From: JBCBKU01 sp965267475
GTDB taxonomy: Bacteria > Pseudomonadota > Alphaproteobacteria > Rhodobacterales > Rhodobacteraceae
Direction of reading: 5' to 3'
DNA: 64,000 nucleotides
Assembly: GCA_965267475.1 (NCBI GenBank)
Contig: OZ254079.1
Location: 310,001-374,000, forward strand
Under the pieces are notes generated by a model, which saw only the letters and a list, made by a program, of their open reading frames with translations, ran no database searches and was not told where the DNA came from. Shown piece after piece: positions 27,307 through 35,290 of this stretch. Each line of letters opens with the position of its first letter. The first letter of the stretch is position 1. The translations under genes and the position numbers were made by a program.

Positions 27307-28193
27307 TGGATCACGCGGCTTTCATCGCGACGTTGCCGCCAGAGACACGGGCACAACTGACCGAGACATCGGACCGGGCCGGGCTGTTGCACCTGGCTGG
27401 GCACCTGGGCGCGATCGCTGTGACCGGCACATTTATCGCGCTGAAAGTGCCATTCTGGTGGGTCGTTCTGCCGGTCCATGGGGTTCTGATCACCTTTCTT
27501 TTCACACTGGCGCATGAGGCGACGCACAAGACGCCGTTCAAAACGAGTTGGCTGAATGAATGGGCCGGGCGCCTGGCTGGATTGCCCATTCTGCTGCCCT
27601 TCACATGGTTTCGGTATTTCCACCTGGCCCACCATCGGCACACGAACGATCCGCACCACGACCCGGAGCTTCGGATCCCTAAGCCCGAGACATGGCCCGC
27701 CTTCCTTTGGCATCTGACCGGTTTCACCTATTGGCGCGGCTTGGTGCGGCAACTTTGGGTAAACGCATCAGGCCGGGCCGCAGATACGTTTCTACGCACC
27801 CAAAACCGCCGACCCTTGGCGGTCGAGGCACGCTGGATGTTGGCGATCTATGGCGTCGCCCTGGCCAGCCTTCTGATCAGCGACGTCGTCCTTTGGCTTT
27901 GGATCGTCCCGATCCTGCTCGGCCAGCCCTTCCTAAGGCTTTACCTTTTGGCCGAACACGCCCGATGCCCGGCAGTCGCAAACATGTTCGAAAACACCCG
28001 AACGACATTTACGACACGGCTGGTCCGCTTCTTCGCTTGGAACATGCCCTTCCATGCCGAACATCACGCCTATCCGACAGTGCCGTTTCACAAACTGCCT
28101 GACCTCCACCAACACGCGCAGAACCACCTCCTAGAAACCTCTGACGGGTACGGAGAATTCGCTGGCGAATATGTCCGGAATCTCACCGACTGA
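27303..28193 (+). CDS. Membrane fatty acid desaturase family protein
   Basis: Di-iron membrane oxygenase of 296 residues. All three His boxes are present: HEATH (about residues 77-81), HLAHHRHTND (about 107-116) and HAEHHAYP near residue 258. Several hydrophobic segments separate them. The family includes acyl-lipid desaturases, beta-carotene hydroxylases and related enzymes; the precise reaction is open. I take the first of two adjacent ATGs (27303), which overlaps the upstream stop. It is followed by the gyrB promoter region. Confidence 0.88.
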   Translation: MMDHAAFIATLPPETRAQLTETSDRAGLLHLAGHLGAIAVTGTFIALKVPFWWVVLPVHGVLITFLFTLAHEATHKTPFKTSWLNEWAGRLAGLPILLPFTWFRYFHLAHHRHTNDPHHDPELRIPKPETWPAFLWHLTGFTYWRGLVRQLWVNASGRAADTFLRTQNRRPLAVEARWMLAIYGVALASLLISDVVLWLWIVPILLGQPFLRLYLLAEHARCPAVANMFENTRTTFTTRLVRFFAWNMPFHAEHHAYPTVPFHKLPDLHQHAQNHLLETSDGYGEFAGEYVRNLTD

Positions 28194-28217
28194 CAGGCAG
28201 ATCTGTCACCGTTGAAA

Positions 28218-28246
28218 TTATCCACAAGGCACACCAAATCTTGTGG
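28218..28246. promoter_or_regulatory. Perfect DnaA box in an inverted repeat upstream of gyrB
   Basis: TTATCCACA at 28218-28226 matches the DnaA consensus exactly. CCACAAG (28222-28228) is repeated in inverted form as CTTGTGG (28240-28246), giving a second, imperfect box on the other strand. It lies 65-93 bases before the gyrB start. DnaA binding here, or a hairpin in the leader, are both possible. Confidence 0.55.
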
Positions 28247-28310
28247 GTATGGCGTGACAATCCCCCCATAAACGCCTATAAAATCCCGAAAAAGACCAAG
28301 GAAGGCGTGT

Positions 28311-30728
28311 ATGGCCGAAGACGGCAGCGATCCGCAAGACTACGGCGCGGATTCCATTAAAGTTCTCAAAGGGTTAGAGGCGGTTCGCAAGCGCCCCGGC
28401 ATGTATATCGGTGACACCGATGACGGCTCGGGTTTGCACCATATGGTCTATGAGGTCGTCGATAACGGAATTGATGAAGCTTTGGCCGGTCACGCTGACG
28501 CTGTCACGGTCACGATTCACGCAGATTCCAGCATTTCCGTCAGTGACAATGGGCGCGGGATTCCGGTTGATCTGCACCCCGAAGAAGGCGTCTCGGCGGC
28601 CGAGGTCATCATGACCCAATTGCACGCGGGCGGGAAGTTCGACCAGAACTCGTACAAGGTGTCCGGCGGTCTTCACGGCGTGGGTGTTTCGGTCGTGAAT
28701 GCGCTATCTGATTGGCTGGAGCTTCGGATCTGGCGCGACGGCAAGGAACATGTCGCGCGGTTTGAAGGCGGCGAAACTGTCGATCACCTGAAGGTCGTGG
28801 GCGACGCTGGCGGCAAAAAAGGGACCGAGGTGCGGTTCCTTGCCTCAACCAAGACCTTTTCAAACCTCGAATACTCGTTCGAGACGCTCGAAAAGCGGTT
28901 GCGCGAACTTGCCTTCTTGAATTCGGGCGTGCGGATCATTTTGACCGATGAACGGCCGGCGGAACACCTTAGGTCCGAGCTGTTTTACGAAGGTGGCGTG
29001 AACGAATTCGTCCGCTATCTCGATCGATCAAAGACACCCCTGTTCGATGCACCCATTTTCATCGCGGGCGAAAAGGACGGGATCACAGTCGAAGTCGCGA
29101 TGTGGTGGAACGACGGGTACAACGAAATGGTTTTGCCCTTCACCAACAACATCCCGCAGCGGGATGGCGGCACCCATTTGGCCGGCTTCCGGGGCGCGTT
29201 GACGCGAACGCTGAACCTTTATGCTGGCCAGTCGGGCATCGCCAAGAAAGAAAAGATCAATTTCACAGGCGATGACGCGCGCGAAGGTCTGACCTGTGTG
29301 CTATCGGTCAAAGTGCCCGATCCCAAGTTCTCGTCCCAGACCAAAGACAAGCTTGTCTCGTCCGAGGTGCGCCCAGCGGTCGAAGGGCTGATGAACGAGA
29401 AATTGGCCGAATGGTTCGAGGAACACCCGAACGAAGCCAAGATGATCGTCGGCAAGATCGTCGAAGCGGCCTTGGCACGGGAAGCCGCACGCAAGGCGCG
29501 TGAGATGACGCGCAAGAAGGTGTCGAACGACGTCAACTTCCTGGCGGGCAAGCTGAAGGAATGCTCCGAAAAAGACCCGGAGAAGCGCGAATTGTTCCTG
29601 GTTGAGGGCGACAGCGCCGGCGGTTCGGCCCAGACCGGTCGTGACCGGCGTACGCAAGCCATTCTGCCGCTCAGGGGTAAAATCCTGAACGTGGAACGTG
29701 CCCGCTTCGACCGCATGCTGTCGAGCCAGGAGATCGGCAATCTTGTCATGGCGCTTGGCACCGGGATCGGGCGGGATGAGTTCGATATCTCGAAGTTGAG
29801 GTATCACAAGGTCATCATCATGACCGACGCCGACGTGGACGGCGCTCATATCCGCACACTTTTGTTGACGTTCTTCTTCCGCCAAATGCCCGAGCTGATT
29901 GAAGGCGGATACCTCTATATTGCGCAGCCGCCGCTGTTCAAAGTCAGCCGTGGCAAGTCCGAGGTTTATCTGAAGGATCAAGGCGCGCTGGACGACCATC
30001 TGATCGAACAGGGCGTGGACGGCGCCATGCTGAAGCTGTCCTCGGGCGAAGAGATCGCGGGGGCCGACCTGTCCCGCGTCGTGAACGAAGCCCGGCAAGT
30101 TGCCCAGGCCATCAACGCCTTCCCATCGCACTATCCTCGCCCCATCGTCGAACAGGCAGCTATTGCAGGCGCGTTCGTGCCGGGTCGCGTGGATGCCGAT
30201 ATTCAGGGCGTCGCCGATGCGGTGGCCCAGCGCCTGGATTTGGTGGCAGTGGAATACGAGCGTGGCTGGCAAGGTCGCCCGACGCAGGACAAGGGGATCC
30301 GCCTGACGCGCGTCCTGCGCGGCGTGGAAGAGATGCGGACTCTGGACGGCCCGATCCTTCGCTCAGGCGAGGGAAGACGGCTGGCCGAGTTCACCGGCCC
30401 TCTGAACGAAGTATACGGTGCACTTGCGGTACTTCACCGACGGGAGCGCGAAACCCAGATCTTCGGGCCGCTCGATCTGTTGAATGCCATCCTGGACGAG
30501 GGCGAACGCGGTCTGACGCTTCAACGTTACAAGGGCCTGGGCGAGATGAACCCCGACCAGCTTTGGGAAACGACGTTGGATCCAGAAGCACGGACGCTTC
30601 TGCAAGTGAAGGTGTCTGATCTGGCCGAGGCCGACGACATCTTCACCAAACTGATGGGCGATGTGGTCGAACCCCGGCGAGAGTTCATTCAGACAAATGC
30701 GCTTTCCGTGGCGAATTTGGATTTCTAG
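28311..30728 (+). CDS. gyrB: DNA gyrase subunit B
   Basis: ATPase subunit of the type II topoisomerase that introduces negative supercoils. It has 805 residues. The GHKL ATPase site is at DNGIDEALAGH and DNGRGIPVDLHP (about residues 50-88) with GGLHGVGVSVVNALS; the Toprim domain has EGDSAGGSAQTGRD (about 427-440) and DADVDGAHIRTLL (about 505-517); the end carries YKGLGEMNPDQLWETT. The start ATG follows AAGGAAGG. The stop makes a CTAG overlap with the convergent MDR gene, leaving no room for a terminator. Confidence 0.98.
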   Translation: MAEDGSDPQDYGADSIKVLKGLEAVRKRPGMYIGDTDDGSGLHHMVYEVVDNGIDEALAGHADAVTVTIHADSSISVSDNGRGIPVDLHPEEGVSAAEVIMTQLHAGGKFDQNSYKVSGGLHGVGVSVVNALSDWLELRIWRDGKEHVARFEGGETVDHLKVVGDAGGKKGTEVRFLASTKTFSNLEYSFETLEKRLRELAFLNSGVRIILTDERPAEHLRSELFYEGGVNEFVRYLDRSKTPLFDAPIFIAGEKDGITVEVAMWWNDGYNEMVLPFTNNIPQRDGGTHLAGFRGALTRTLNLYAGQSGIAKKEKINFTGDDAREGLTCVLSVKVPDPKFSSQTKDKLVSSEVRPAVEGLMNEKLAEWFEEHPNEAKMIVGKIVEAALAREAARKAREMTRKKVSNDVNFLAGKLKECSEKDPEKRELFLVEGDSAGGSAQTGRDRRTQAILPLRGKILNVERARFDRMLSSQEIGNLVMALGTGIGRDEFDISKLRYHKVIIMTDADVDGAHIRTLLLTFFFRQMPELIEGGYLYIAQPPLFKVSRGKSEVYLKDQGALDDHLIEQGVDGAMLKLSSGEEIAGADLSRVVNEARQVAQAINAFPSHYPRPIVEQAAIAGAFVPGRVDADIQGVADAVAQRLDLVAVEYERGWQGRPTQDKGIRLTRVLRGVEEMRTLDGPILRSGEGRRLAEFTGPLNEVYGALAVLHRRERETQIFGPLDLLNAILDEGERGLTLQRYKGLGEMNPDQLWETTLDPEARTLLQVKVSDLAEADDIFTKLMGDVVEPRREFIQTNALSVANLDF

Positions 30729-31693
30729 GCGACGTCCAGGACGATGCTGCCTTTGCGACGGCGCCCTTCGACATGGACATAGGCGGCCTGGATGTCTTCG
30801 AACGGATAAACAGTGTCGATCACCGGACGCAGCTTTTTGGTTTGGATCATCTGCACTAACGTTTCCAGATCCTCACGTCGGTCCGGGTTGACGTTAAGCA
30901 CGAAACGCTGCCGGCGAAGCCAGCGTGGCACAAGCGCCCTCGGTACATCGCCAAGCCCGAAGTTCAGGGGCAGGAACGTACCGTCGCCCGTTAAGATCTT
31001 TCGGGCCCTGGCAAAGGACAGCGCACCGACTGTATCGAAGATCAGGTCAAATCGCGCATTGCTCTGTGTGACGTCGTCCTGCGTGTAGTCCACCACATGA
31101 TCCGCACCGAGCGAGCGGACAAGATCAAGGTTTCCGCTACTGGCAACGCCGGTCACCTCCGCTCCAAGCGCTTTGGCAATCTGGACGCCGTAGACACCCA
31201 CATTTCCGGACGCACCAACAACCAGAACTTTTTGGCCGGCTTTGACGGCCCCGAAATCCCGCAAAAAGACAAGCGCGCTGAGACCGCCAAACGGCAATGC
31301 CGCGGCCTCTTGAAAGCTCAGCTCATCCGGTATCGGGACAATCGCGCCGTCAGCTTTGGCCAGAACGTATTCTGCATGGGCGCCATGGCCGACGAAACCG
31401 AAGACGCGCTGGCCAAGACTGAAACCCTTGACGTCGTCACCCAGCGCAGCGACTTCGCCCGCGACTTCCGCACCGAGCACGCGGTTCCTTGGACGGAAAA
31501 GCCCGGTCATCAAACGCCCGGGCAGCCAAAGGCCGCCGGGAAACGCCGACGCCCGCAACCGCCAATCGGCGGTGTTCACCGTTGATGCCCGGACACGGAT
31601 CAGAATCTCGCCCGCACCGGGGACGGGTTTGTCGGTGTCTTCCAGCCGAACAACATCGGGCGGACCGTACCGGTTATGGGCTTGTGCATTCAT
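30725..31693 (-). CDS. Medium-chain dehydrogenase/reductase (quinone oxidoreductase-like)
   Basis: NAD(P)H-dependent MDR-family enzyme of 322 residues without the zinc ligands of classical alcohol dehydrogenases. The N-terminal YGPPDVVRLEDTDKP and the cofactor loop VVGASGNVGVYGVQIAKALG (about residues 151-170) are typical of the quinone oxidoreductase/enone reductase branch. The substrate is unknown. It stands alone and converges with gyrB. Confidence 0.9.
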   Translation of the reverse strand: MNAQAHNRYGPPDVVRLEDTDKPVPGAGEILIRVRASTVNTADWRLRASAFPGGLWLPGRLMTGLFRPRNRVLGAEVAGEVAALGDDVKGFSLGQRVFGFVGHGAHAEYVLAKADGAIVPIPDELSFQEAAALPFGGLSALVFLRDFGAVKAGQKVLVVGASGNVGVYGVQIAKALGAEVTGVASSGNLDLVRSLGADHVVDYTQDDVTQSNARFDLIFDTVGALSFARARKILTGDGTFLPLNFGLGDVPRALVPRWLRRQRFVLNVNPDRREDLETLVQMIQTKKLRPVIDTVYPFEDIQAAYVHVEGRRRKGSIVLDVA

Positions 31694-31789
31694 GATCCTG
31701 TTTCCTTGTCTTACCGACAGGAAATAGGGAGACGAAGTCTATACTTAAATCCGCAGACGCCGTTCAGAAACCATGCGTATTTGCATACA

Positions 31790-32476
31790 TTAATCTACGT
31801 AGAAGACGCGCGGCAACGCCCGCTCCGGTTCCACTTCGATGTCCGTCCCGAATTCATCCGCGAATTCAGACCCAAAAAAGTCCGGCGGCGGCACCGCTGG
31901 CACATAGTTCGGATCAGGTTCCACAAGCACGAAAGACACGCCGCGGAACAAGATCGAGTTCGGTTCAGTGAACCACACGACTTCCCGCGTCCACTGCTCT
32001 GAGAACAACGTCGTGAACGTGTTGGGCGTCCAATGTACAAGGTTGTGCATCGTCGCGATCATGACCGCGATACCCACCATCTTGGCGGTTATGTACTCTT
32101 TGGATTCGAAACGGAATGCCGTTCGAAGGGCAAATCCCAGCCCGGCTGCCAGCGCCCCGTCGATCATCATGGTCAGGTCCGGATCTTCACCGGCCAGCGT
32201 GCCGCCCGAAATGTGAAACCGGCCATAGCGCGAAATGAACACCGCCAGAATGCCGACAAGAAAGGCGCCAACAATCGACAACGGGTATTTGATGTTCTCT
32301 TGCCAACTGGGCAGTGGCGACACGTCACCCGACGACCGGTTGGATTTCGGCATCTCCCACTCTTTCGGGGCGGCAGCTGCGCTCAACACTGGCTCAGGCG
32401 TTGTCCCGCCATTGGCCTGAATACGTTGCAGCCGGTCCTGAAAGGAAGCTTTCTGATCGTTACCGATTGTACCCAT
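31790..32476 (-). CDS. Membrane protein of unknown family, tandem paralogue 1
   Basis: A 228-residue protein from the ATG at 32476. It has a polar N-terminal 65 residues (DRLQRIQANGG), the segment SWQENIKYPLSIVGAFLVG, then about three to four hydrophobic stretches (KYPLSIVGAFLVGILAVFIS, GALAAGLGFALRTAF, MVGIAVMIATMHNLVHW) and a C-terminal part ending RVFYVD. It is clearly related to the gene at 32602-33204, which ends RIFYVD. There is no catalytic motif I recognise. A terminator separates the two genes, so this one should have its own promoter. Confidence 0.78.
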   Translation of the reverse strand: MGTIGNDQKASFQDRLQRIQANGGTTPEPVLSAAAAPKEWEMPKSNRSSGDVSPLPSWQENIKYPLSIVGAFLVGILAVFISRYGRFHISGGTLAGEDPDLTMMIDGALAAGLGFALRTAFRFESKEYITAKMVGIAVMIATMHNLVHWTPNTFTTLFSEQWTREVVWFTEPNSILFRGVSFVLVEPDPNYVPAVPPPDFFGSEFADEFGTDIEVEPERALPRVFYVD

Positions 32477-32536
32477 CGTCACTGTCCCTTGTTTCGCATG
32501 GTATGCCCGCAAAATTGGGCGGGAGTTTGGCCAAGG

Positions 32537-32572
32537 AAAAACCGCGCCCAAATTTCTCGGGGCGCGGTTTTC
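32537..32572 (-). terminator. Rho-independent terminator between the tandem paralogues
   Basis: A 12-base-pair perfect stem (arms 32538-32549 and 32560-32571, 10-base loop) with a T5 run at the end when read on the minus strand, placed 30 bases after the stop of the gene at 32602-33204. The A-rich opposite arm makes it look two-way. Confidence 0.85.
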
Positions 32573-32601
32573 GGAAGTGCGACAGGGAGGGAGAGGATCG
32601 G

Positions 32602-33204
32602 TTAGTCGACGTAGAAAATGCGGGGTTCGACAGGTCCTTCCTGTTCGAATTCCATAAGGACGAAACTGGCCCCGCGAAACAGGATCGAGTTGCCTTCGGT
32701 TTGCGACTGAGTTTGCGCGACCCAGTCCGGCGAGAAGACGACCGACATTGGGCTGGGGGCCCAATGGGCCAAGTTGTGCATGGCGCCCACCATGACCGCG
32801 ATCCCCGCGGCCTTGGCAAGCACGTATTCCTGCTCGATGAAATTCAGCGAAAAGCGAAGAAGGAACCCGAAGGCTGCCGCCAAAGACGCGTCCAACACCA
32901 TGGTGATATCGGCGTCTGCCCCGACGAGTGAGCCACCCAACAGGTGATAGCGCGCGTACCGGACCAGAAAGACCGAAAACATCCCGATCAGGAAGGCTCC
33001 GACGATGCTGAGCGGATACTTGATGTTTTCGCGCCAGCTTGTAAGGCGGACTGGAACCTGCTTGGCTTCACGCTCGGACGGCGGCGTCCAAGCCGACGGC
33101 AAGACACCTGCCCCGCCTTTCCAATTGGTTCGGCCATTCCGCACCCTGATCTTAGTCAGTCGGTCCCGAAAGCGGCCTTTCTGCTCTGTTTCTGTCAGAC
33201 TCAT
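32602..33204 (-). CDS. Membrane protein of unknown family, tandem paralogue 2
   Basis: A 200-residue paralogue of the protein at 31790-32476, from the ATG at 33204. It shares SWRENIKYPLSIVGAFLIG, RYARYHLLGGSL, an LDASLAAAFGFLLRF-type helix, AKAAGIAVMVGAMHNLAHW, NSILFRGASFVLME and the final FYVD. The N-terminal 50 residues are polar and basic (GRFRDRLTKIRVRNG). I count about three to four transmembrane helices. The conserved HNL-HW in the last helix and the FYVD end are the best candidates for function. No family name is recognised. Confidence 0.78.
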   Translation of the reverse strand: MSLTETEQKGRFRDRLTKIRVRNGRTNWKGGAGVLPSAWTPPSEREAKQVPVRLTSWRENIKYPLSIVGAFLIGMFSVFLVRYARYHLLGGSLVGADADITMVLDASLAAAFGFLLRFSLNFIEQEYVLAKAAGIAVMVGAMHNLAHWAPSPMSVVFSPDWVAQTQSQTEGNSILFRGASFVLMEFEQEGPVEPRIFYVD

Positions 33205-33274
33205 GGGGTTCCCCCGGCAGATTTGTGTCCGGGGTGACACCCGATTGGGGCACGATTGCGGCAGAGAAGTGGAT

Positions 33275-34162
33275 TTAAGTCGGCTTCAAGGCCGATTGTG
33301 CGGATTGTCGCTGGCGCTCGCGGAATCTTGCCCGGTCCGTTTCCGAACGTTCACCAATGCAATTGTGGCAGGCGACGCCTTCCTCGAAGTCAGGATGTCG
33401 CAGATCCTCGGGGGCCAAAGGACGGCGGCACCCATAGCACATGACATGGGGCCCTTCCTTCAACCCGTGTCCGACCGAGACTCGTTTGTCGAAAACAAAA
33501 CAGTCGCCCCGCCATAGGCTTTGCGCCTCGGGCACGTCCTCCAGATACTTAAGAATCCCGCCTTTCAGGTGAACAACGTCTTCAACTCCCTGCCCAATCA
33601 GATAGTTGGTCGATTTCTCGCACCGGATCCCACCGGTGCAAAACATGGCGACGCGTTTGCCTTCGAAGCGGTTCTTGTTGGCTTCCCACCACGCCGGGAA
33701 CTCACCAAAAGACCGTGTTTCGGGGTCAATCGCCCCCCGAAAGCTTCCGATCGCAACTTCATAGTCGTTGCGGGTGTCGATCAAGACCGTATCGGGGTCC
33801 GATATGACCGCATTCCAGTTCTCGGGTGCCACGTAGCGTCCGACGGCAGCCGTCGGGTCCACGCCCGGCTGACGCATCGTAACGATTTCCTTTTTCACGC
33901 GCACCTTGAGGCGACGGAACGGCTGATCCTGGGCCGCGCTTTCCTTCCACTCAAGCTCGGCGCAGCCTGGCAAGGCCTTAATATGCGAGATCACGGAATC
34001 AATGCCCGCACGGTCCCCCGCAATGGTGCCATTGATCCCTTCAGGCGCCAAAAGAAGCGTGCCGGTTACGCCCTTTTCGCAGGCGAGCGCCGCCAACGGC
34101 TCTTTCAGCGCCGTCGGATCTTCAAACCGTGTGAAGTGATAAAGGGCTGCGACCGTAAACAT
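33275..34162 (-). CDS. trhO: tRNA uridine(34) hydroxylase TrhO (rhodanese-domain UPF0176)
   Basis: Rhodanese-fold enzyme that makes 5-hydroxyuridine at the wobble position of tRNA. The 295 residues show an N-terminal ferredoxin-like domain (TVAALYHFTRF, LLAPEGINGTIAG), the rhodanese domain with LIDTRNDYEV and the catalytic Cys loop FCTGGIRCEKS (about residues 178-188), and a C-terminal Cys-rich part with CYGCRRPL and GVACHNC, likely a zinc site. I use the ATG at 34162; the longer ORF overlaps the divergent pncA leader. Confidence 0.93.
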   Translation of the reverse strand: MFTVAALYHFTRFEDPTALKEPLAALACEKGVTGTLLLAPEGINGTIAGDRAGIDSVISHIKALPGCAELEWKESAAQDQPFRRLKVRVKKEIVTMRQPGVDPTAAVGRYVAPENWNAVISDPDTVLIDTRNDYEVAIGSFRGAIDPETRSFGEFPAWWEANKNRFEGKRVAMFCTGGIRCEKSTNYLIGQGVEDVVHLKGGILKYLEDVPEAQSLWRGDCFVFDKRVSVGHGLKEGPHVMCYGCRRPLAPEDLRHPDFEEGVACHNCIGERSETDRARFRERQRQSAQSALKPT

Positions 34163-34257
34163 CGGCGGCGGTTTACGCGATGGCTGCCCCCGGGGGCAAG
34201 GTCGCGTTGACGTGGGCCGGGGTGCTTTGTACCGAATGCGGGACAAAGGAGATGCCC

Positions 34258-34863
34258 ATGCGCCCAGCCAACGAAGCCCTGATCGTGATCGACGTCCAAA
34301 ATGACTTCTGCCCGGGCGGCGCCTTGGCCGTTCCGGGTGGGGATGAGATTGTGGCGCCAATCAACGCGCTTGTCGACGAATTCCCGGTGCGCGTCTTCAC
34401 ACAAGACTGGCATCCGGCCGGGCATTCGTCCTTCGCATCTGAACACGACGGCAAGGGCCCATATGAAATGGTCGAAATGCCCTATGGACCGCAAGTCCTT
34501 TGGCCCGATCACTGCGTTCAGGGAACCAAGGGTGCGGCGTTTCACCCCAACCTGAAAACGGAACCCGCGGATCTGATCATCCGCAAAGGGTTTCGGAAGG
34601 CCATCGACAGCTATTCGGCCTTCTTCGAAAACGACCACAAAACGCCGACGGGGCTTGAAGGATACCTTAAAGCCCGAGGTGTCGACACAGTTACCCTGGT
34701 CGGGCTTGCCACCGACTTTTGCGTGAATTTCTCGGCGGTCGATGCAGCGAAGCTGGGGTTCAAAACCCGTGTGATCGAAAGCCTGAGCCGCGCCATCGAC
34801 CTTGACGGCTCTTTGTCGGCCGCGCGTGCCGGTATGGCCGATGCTGGGGTTGAGATCGCGTGA
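34258..34863 (+). CDS. pncA: Nicotinamidase
   Basis: Hydrolyses nicotinamide to nicotinate and ammonia in NAD salvage. The 201-residue isochorismatase-fold enzyme has the catalytic Asp in IVIDVQNDFCPGG (about residue 10), the metal-binding DWHPAGHSSF region and the nucleophile Cys in GLATDFCVNFSA (near residue 158). I prefer the ATG at 34258, because AAAGGAG ends 6 bases upstream; the ATG at 34252 is too close to it. It supplies nicotinate to PncB, encoded 430 bases downstream. The stop overlaps the VOC gene start (GTGA). Confidence 0.95.
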   Translation: MRPANEALIVIDVQNDFCPGGALAVPGGDEIVAPINALVDEFPVRVFTQDWHPAGHSSFASEHDGKGPYEMVEMPYGPQVLWPDHCVQGTKGAAFHPNLKTEPADLIIRKGFRKAIDSYSAFFENDHKTPTGLEGYLKARGVDTVTLVGLATDFCVNFSAVDAAKLGFKTRVIESLSRAIDLDGSLSAARAGMADAGVEIA

Positions 34864-35228
34864 CGCTTGGACCCGCATCGCCGTTTTTCATCGTGTCCGA
34901 ACTTGCGACGTCGATCGCGTTCTACCGCGATACGCTTGGCTGGGACGTTCGGTATCAAGCCCCGGATGAAAACCCATTCTTTGCCATTGTAGGGCTGGGC
35001 GCGGCGCAGATTTTCCTGAAAGAGATCGGTAGCGAAACCGCGCCAAGTCCCAACAGGTCGCAACACCCAGACGCTTTGTGGGACGCATTCATCTATACCG
35101 AGGACCCCAAGGCGGAAGCGACGTCCGCCGCCTCTGCGCCCACCCGGCGTGACGACGGGCTTTTCGGGTTCGAAGTTTCGGACCCAGACGGGTATGTCCT
35201 GTTTTTCGGCCGACCCGAGGCGTCCTGA
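34860..35228 (+). CDS. VOC superfamily (glyoxalase-like) protein
   Basis: Small vicinal-oxygen-chelate fold protein, 122 residues. It has the typical start ASPFFIVSELATSIAFYRDTLG, then DENPFFAIVGLGAAQIFLKE, and ends with GLFGFEVSDPDGYVLFFGRP. Proteins of this kind bind metal ions or act as glyoxalases, dioxygenases or antibiotic-binding proteins; this one has no clear specificity. The GTG start overlaps the pncA stop, so it is co-translated with an NAD salvage gene. The link may be functional or simply positional. Confidence 0.85.
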   Translation: MTLGPASPFFIVSELATSIAFYRDTLGWDVRYQAPDENPFFAIVGLGAAQIFLKEIGSETAPSPNRSQHPDALWDAFIYTEDPKAEATSAASAPTRRDDGLFGFEVSDPDGYVLFFGRPEAS

Positions 35229-35290
35229 ACCAAAGGCCTTGCCAACCAAGCGCCAGTCTTGATCTAGTCACCGGGCCGAAGGAGAACCCG

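Noticed and set aside
32537..32572. A small RNA gene between the tandem paralogues
   Set aside because: The hairpin with T run follows the stop of the minus-strand gene by 30 bases, so it is simply that gene's terminator.
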